Positions 60,201 to 64,000 of a DNA stretch of 64,000 nucleotides are shown one piece after another. The translations under genes and the position numbers were made by a program. The stretch is from positions 8,370,001 through 8,434,000 of the forward strand of contig CM065312.1 in NCBI GenBank assembly GCA_033032175.1, read 5' to 3'. How positions within the stretch are numbered: the first letter of the stretch is position 1; the number at the start of each line of letters is the position of its first letter. Source of the stretch: Saturnia japonica (taxonomy: Eukaryota > Arthropoda > Insecta > Lepidoptera > Saturniidae). Under the pieces are notes generated by a model. That model worked only from the letters and a program-made list of their open reading frames with translations, was not told the DNA's origin and searched no databases.

Positions 60201-60448
60201 TCTATGTTTATTATATTATAACTATGAACATATAAATTATATACTTTATACTTGGGGTATTTTATATTGTAATTAAAGTGAACAAACTAACGAGCGGTTG
60301 TTAGTGATATATAAATTACTTACTTGCTTCTGCTGTGTAAATTCCAGAAAAAATCTTGGGTACTTTGCCCAATTCTATAACAATATTTCCTTTAATATGT
60401 AGTTCAGCTTTCGTTTTCAATATCACTGATTTATTTTTTGTATCAATG
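54027..60448 (-). CDS. JHBP/takeout family protein 2, last three coding exons, partial
   Basis: Exons 60448-60324, 58049-57897 and 54208-54027 join in frame at GT-AG sites. Phases are 2 (entry), 1 and 1, identical to exons 3-5 of gene 1. The translation gives 153 residues. They include AELHIKGNIVIELGKVPKIF, the beta-strand segment (AAKYGYDLKTDTTGILHFEV) and a C-terminal helix region (IVELCYVDIVHNIRAAAKVL) ending KNVVI. Cysteine positions differ from gene 1 (CDS, TICK, ELCY). The signal-peptide and cysteine-pair exons should lie to the right; none was found up to 64000. Same strand and family as the gene at 20619-34518, so a tandem paralogue. The protein is probably secreted, binding an unknown hydrophobic ligand. 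Confidence 0.83.
54385..54690 (+). repeat. Dispersed repeat family A (copy 3)
   Basis: TTTACTCTGAGTAAGCGATTT, cut here to GAGTAAGCGATTT, is followed by GATTAATTCACCATGACC, CGGTCCAACCGTTTCGGAG and CAGACAGAGGGACAGACA. The repeat lies in intron 4 of gene 2. Confidence 0.85.
54853..55030 (+). repeat. ~69-bp tandem repeat, about 2.5 units
   Basis: ATACTCAGCATC recurs at 54891 and 54960. CGAG...CTGT...TCGATTGT-like halves recur at about 54857, 54924 and 54993. A 127-codon plus frame (54788-55171) crosses it. The frame has no recognisable domain and probably only reflects the repeat. Confidence 0.7.
55031..56564. other. Intron DNA of JHBP/takeout gene 2 with unclassified repeats
   Basis: A GC-richer segment at about 55555-55890 (CCAGCCCCTTGGTCCCAGTT to GGTGTGCCCTGTTCCCTG) looks like repeat DNA. 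No coding region can be supported. Confidence 0.5.
56565..57610 (-). pseudogene. RTE-like non-LTR retrotransposon RT pseudogene
   Basis: The minus strand runs from an RT palm start (NVHYLFMDFTEVYETIDRGA) through LTGLKQIDFLSPILLNLDLE. It continues to the thumb and C-terminus (TVIRLIHMYGCEVWILV, MERKILRKILGPIKGDDDY, LRWLGHLH). The YADD-bearing segment is lost or destroyed, and many stops and frame changes are present. The order and motifs match RTE-like elements. It lies in intron 4 of JHBP/takeout gene 2, on the same strand. Confidence 0.8.
57897..58049 (-). CDS. JHBP/takeout gene 2, exon 4-equivalent
   Basis: The exon is 153 bp between the acceptor TATTATTCCAG and the donor G|GTATAA. It reads SVGAAKYGYDLKTDTTG to LDSELENALRK. 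It is 21 bp longer than its counterpart in gene 1. Confidence 0.83.
58050..60323 (-). other. Intron 3 of JHBP/takeout gene 2
   Basis: The intron is AT-rich, with short-repeat-like segments at about 58420-58620 (CACTCACTCATCACGAG) and 59390-59600. No exon is seen. Confidence 0.55.
60324..60448 (-). CDS. JHBP/takeout gene 2, exon 3-equivalent
   Basis: The exon is 125 bp between the acceptor TATTTTATAG and the donor A|GTAAGT. It reads IDTKNKSVILKTKAELHIKG to SGIYTAEA. Confidence 0.8.
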
Positions 60449-60519
60449 CTATAAAATATAAAAACAGTTATTATTATTTTTCGGGTTACTTCAGTATCTT
60501 TTCTATTTTTTTCTGATGC

Positions 60520-60705
60520 CAAAAAAAACGGGGAGGTTCTCTTAATTCGATTGTATTTTTTTATTGATTTTCACTCTTAACTTCTTAGTTTATGAACCGA
60601 TTTAGATGATTCTTTATTCGTTGGAAAGGGTGTTCCCATTTTAATTTAATTGATATTGGACCTTCGAATTCGAAGATACACCAGGGAACTTCATTGTCTT
60701 TTTGT
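60520..60705 (+). repeat. Dispersed repeat family B (copy 5)
   Basis: GGGGAGGTTCTCTTAATTCG, TTAGTTTATGAACCGATTTA and TTCGAAGATACACCAGGGAA match the copy at 19786-19985. Confidence 0.75.
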
Positions 60706-61239
60706 TAACTACTATTTCTGCCGTAAAGCAGCAGTGCTAACGCTGCTGTATTCCCACACATACCGGCACACGACGCAATCAACTCAATTCCTATGGAGTT
60801 TTTGGCGGGGTCTTGGATTTGGGATCACACCTATATTGTGTAATGAAGGTGGCATTTTGCATGATAAAGTATAGTTAAAGTGCAACAGTAAAGTGAATTG
60901 GAAATAATAAATCATGGACCATGAATTTTGAGGTGCCACAATAACTCCCTACAAAGTTCTAACAAGGCAACTACCATTTTGTTAGAATACTGAAATAGTC
61001 GTAAGACATTCTGTATTCACTTGATAATGATCTTCAATAAAATGGATTAGTTGTCAAGTTAGGAAAAAAACTCAGTCCCTAGGAGTAGCAACCTATTATT
61101 TGCCCGGCTTCAATTAGGACTACTATCGTTTTTGAAGTCTAATATAAATAGAATAAGTTTATTGTCTACTTAACATTAGGTTCATTAGCAGTCTTTTTAC
61201 TATCTATAGAATTAATATTAATTATAATACAGTTAATAA

Positions 61240-61665
61240 AATTGAAGTAATGTCAATTTTTGTCTGTCTGTTCATGATAATCTCCAAAACAGTTGGACCA
61301 ATTTTCACTGGGAGATAGCTCATGTTATAAAGAGTAACTTAGGCTATTTTTATTTTAGACAAAGAATTAGGGTTCCGGGCAAATAAAAAAAAACTTGTCA
61401 TGCTGAATCAATTCTGGCGCTTAAATCGCTTACTCCGAGTAAACCATAAAAGATATTTCAAATTAATGTACTACATAATTGTAGCCATTAAAAATTCGTA
61501 CAAAAAGTTAATAAGAGTATATGTCTATCTTCCAAGGAACACCCACAATAACGATTTTTGTCTTTAAAATAAACGGGAGCGGGGGAGCCATATTCGCGCT
61601 TGTGCCCGATCGATGGTATTCTGTAGTCCACGTGAGCGAAGCCGCGGGCACAGCTAGTAATTACC
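61240..61665 (-). repeat. Dispersed repeat family A (copy 4, near full length)
   Basis: Read on the minus strand it starts CTAGCTGTGCCCGCGGCTTC. It continues through CGTGGACTACAGAATACC, GTTTACTCGGAGTAAGCGAT, GATTCAGCATGACAAG and GTCCAACTGTTTTGGAG to the CAGACAGACAAAAATTG end. This copy defines both ends of the family. Confidence 0.85.
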
Positions 61666-62011
61666 TTATAAAAATAACAATCAGTCAAAGAATAAAATAT
61701 AATGTAATTCCTTTTAGTTAAAAAATGCCATAAAACTCAGTTCTATGTAATGATTAAAATAGTGGATCCGCTTCATTATGAATGATTGGGTTTTTACTTT
61801 TCATAGTAAATTAAAGCACTAACAATGAGCTGAGAGCATAATATGTGTAACTTATTTTATATAAATCAAATTTAAAATTCATGTTTCTTTTCCGGTTTTA
61901 AAATTACTCCATGTCATTGTGTTTAAACAAGGACAACTGGATCCTTAAAATGTGGTTATGAAAAATTCTCAATCCTTTTTTTATAGCTTTTATTAAATTC
62001 TATTTTAAATA

Positions 62012-62182
62012 ATGAAGTCAGCTTTTTGTACATTAATTTTGATCGTCCCTGTTGTGTTCAGATTATAAATTGTAAAATAAAAATTTACATAATATTTATA
62101 TATATTATAATTTTGATAAACAATTTACAACAGTTCATTTATCCATGTGTATTTATAAGCAACTATACTCAAGCAGATCAAG
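62012..62182 (+). CDS. Candidate first exons of a secreted protein, partial and tentative
   Basis: The ATG at 62012 gives MKSAFCTLILIVPV up to a weak donor GTT|GTGTTC at 62053. A second piece, 62134-62182, follows the acceptor TTTACAACAG, stays in frame (FIYPCVFISNYTQADQ) and ends at a good donor CAAG|GTAAAA in phase 1. The joined N-terminus would be a signal peptide. No following exon is recognised before 64000. This may be chance in AT-rich DNA. Confidence 0.2.
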
Positions 62183-63559
62183 GTAAAATTTTTGATTTCA
62201 AAATATGATTTGTATAGTAATAATAACAAAAATACGTAAAATTATTATTGGCATATTTAATTTTGTTTTGTAAAATCGAGTTCTTATAATGTATAAGCAT
62301 TTAAGTACATAAGATTAAAGTACATACTTATAATATTTAATTAAACCAAAGATCCCTTGAAAACTACCTATGATCAGAGACTACTATGATAGATTAGGTA
62401 GGTACACGTTTCTTTCATTAATAATTATTTATAGGTAGATGAAAATAAAGCGGTCATCATCCGATTCTTAACCGTATTCTATGATAATTATAATATACAC
62501 AGCAAAATATATCTTCTATATATTAATACGTAAAGCAAAAGCTTTCTACCCCTTTATAGGCGTATTGCGTTCACGGAAGACTGTGAGATTTGGCGTGGTT
62601 AAAGTTAATATAGATAAGGAGTGCAGAAAGCTAAAATTTATCTATAATATCTGTTATTAATATAATAAATTAAATAAATTAATACTGCGAATCTTAACAC
62701 GATCAGTGCCATTGAACTTAGACCTCCACAATCTACATACAAAAGTACTCTGTGCCCACAATATTTCCATTGTCACTCAACGAAAAGTGACAGCAGGTGA
62801 TGTAGATAATACTCATTGTTTAGGTTCATGAATACTACAAAATGTCAAACAGAAAATAGTCTATGATCAAAAACTCGCTTGTCGAATTTGGACCTTAGGG
62901 CGATCGCTAGTATATTTTTTATAAATTTACTATTTTCGATATTTTCATTATAATTAAAATATAATATTCAGAGTACAGTCATTATAATGAGTAAAGGTGC
63001 GATGTATAGTTCGACCAACAAAAGAATAAAATAAAATCTAATTTTTTCACTTATTATTTTATCGATGCTTATTATAGACACAATTAATTGGTATCTAAGA
63101 CAAAAAAATAGGGTCAACATATAATGTAATAGCTTAACGGATTCACTGTTAATCGTACAATGTGCTTAGTGTAAACGTGGGATATTTGCCCGATATTTTG
63201 AAGTTGTTGGTTCCAAAAAACAGAAGAAATTAATAGATAATTTTTTTTTCTAATATAAACCAAGTATATTAGCTGGTTAAAAGTAATATAATATGACTAT
63301 CAGGTAGGTATTCTTTTTGAGTATAGGTGCCCATTATATGGATTTGATGCCGCGATGCTTTTATCGTTATGTGGATATTTGACTTTAGAGATAAATATTT
63401 TAAAAAATTATGATTAATACATGTTATAATAATAATCATGAAAGGTACATGGCTTGCATTTTAATAATTATAGTATTCTAATATGAATCAATAATAAAAT
63501 AAAAAGTTACTTGTGACAATTAATGTATCATAATTGCACGTTTTTACAAATCTATATAC
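62183..63559. other. AT-rich DNA with repeat fragments
   Basis: A repeat-like segment lies at about 62690-62850 (GACCTCCACAATCTACATAC). No gene is supported. The missing first exons of JHBP/takeout gene 2 were looked for on the minus strand and not found. Confidence 0.5.
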
Positions 63560-64000
63560 ACATCGTGGGTTCTTCAAATAAACTTTCACCTAAGTTTTAT
63601 TTTCACCATATGTGGAATAACACAACGAAATTGTTTAATCCATATAATTTACAATAGGTATATCGCTTAGAACATGTACAGCCAATCTTAAAAAGAATAC
63701 TGGACTATCATTTAATAGATAATTATTAGAAATACAATACATTTCTTATTAAGTATAACAATGTCAATATATCAACAAACCAGATTGACAATCAACAAAC
63801 TGGTTGGTATGGCAGCCGATGTCATTTCACCATTATCGTGCATGCGCATTTGGTGTTCCCATATTTTGTTCATATAAACTTTCAACCCCTATTTTCTACC
63901 CTTAAAGTTTTATTTTCGTTACAAAAAGTACCCTGTCCTTTTCCAAGGTCCAATCTATCTCTATACCAAAATTCATCAAATTTGGTTGAGCGGTCTAGGC
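63560..64000 (+). repeat. Dispersed repeat family C (copy 2)
   Basis: This copy matches 52740-53275 and is cut by the window edge at GGTTGAGCGGTCTAGGC. Confidence 0.8.

Overview
The window is nuclear DNA of an insect, almost certainly a moth or butterfly (Lepidoptera). The signs are AT-rich intergenic DNA, GT-AG introns, dense BEL/Pao, jockey-, R1- and RTE-like retrotransposon debris, short dispersed repeats of a kind seen in lepidopteran genomes, and two genes of the juvenile-hormone-binding/takeout family. The species cannot be named from this sequence.

Four host loci can be supported. (1) 3203-5092, minus strand: the first three coding exons of a BACE-like (beta-secretase-type) aspartyl protease; the rest lies beyond the left edge. 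(2) 16789-17856, plus strand: an intact single-exon RFC3, the small clamp-loader subunit of replication factor C. (3) 20619-34518, minus strand: a complete five-exon gene of about 247 residues in the haemolymph juvenile-hormone-binding protein (JHBP)/takeout family. All splice phases fit, and TATA and poly(A) signals are visible. (4) 54027-60448, minus strand: the last three coding exons of a second JHBP/takeout paralogue with the same intron phases; its first exons lie beyond the right edge or were not found. A frameshifted extra copy of its terminal exon sits at 48147-48323. The two paralogues lie head-to-tail and look like part of a tandem cluster.

The rest is mostly mobile DNA. 1-1936 is a decayed jockey-clade element. 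5739-6640 is a mariner-like transposase pseudogene with DD41D-type spacing. 6973-14957 is a tandem duplication of about 4 kb containing dead BEL/Pao pol, with one unit later hit by a 427-bp insertion; gag and protease remnants continue to about 16020. Inside intron 2 of the first JHBP gene sits an R1-type element (28080-30551) with an intact gag-like ORF1 and no ORF2, bracketed by inverted repeats. 41534-47840 is a recent tandem duplication of about 3.2 kb with copy-specific insertions, including a 66-bp MITE. 50578-51985 is a 5'-truncated R1-type ORF2 copy with a 12-bp target-site duplication. A second RT pseudogene of RTE-like type lies in the second JHBP gene (56565-57610).

No operon-like, CRISPR or plasmid features are present. 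The strongest biological content is the JHBP/takeout cluster, which gives secreted small-hydrophobic-ligand carriers, and the BACE-like protease. Neither is visible as a long open reading frame. Both were assembled here from splice signals and reading phase.
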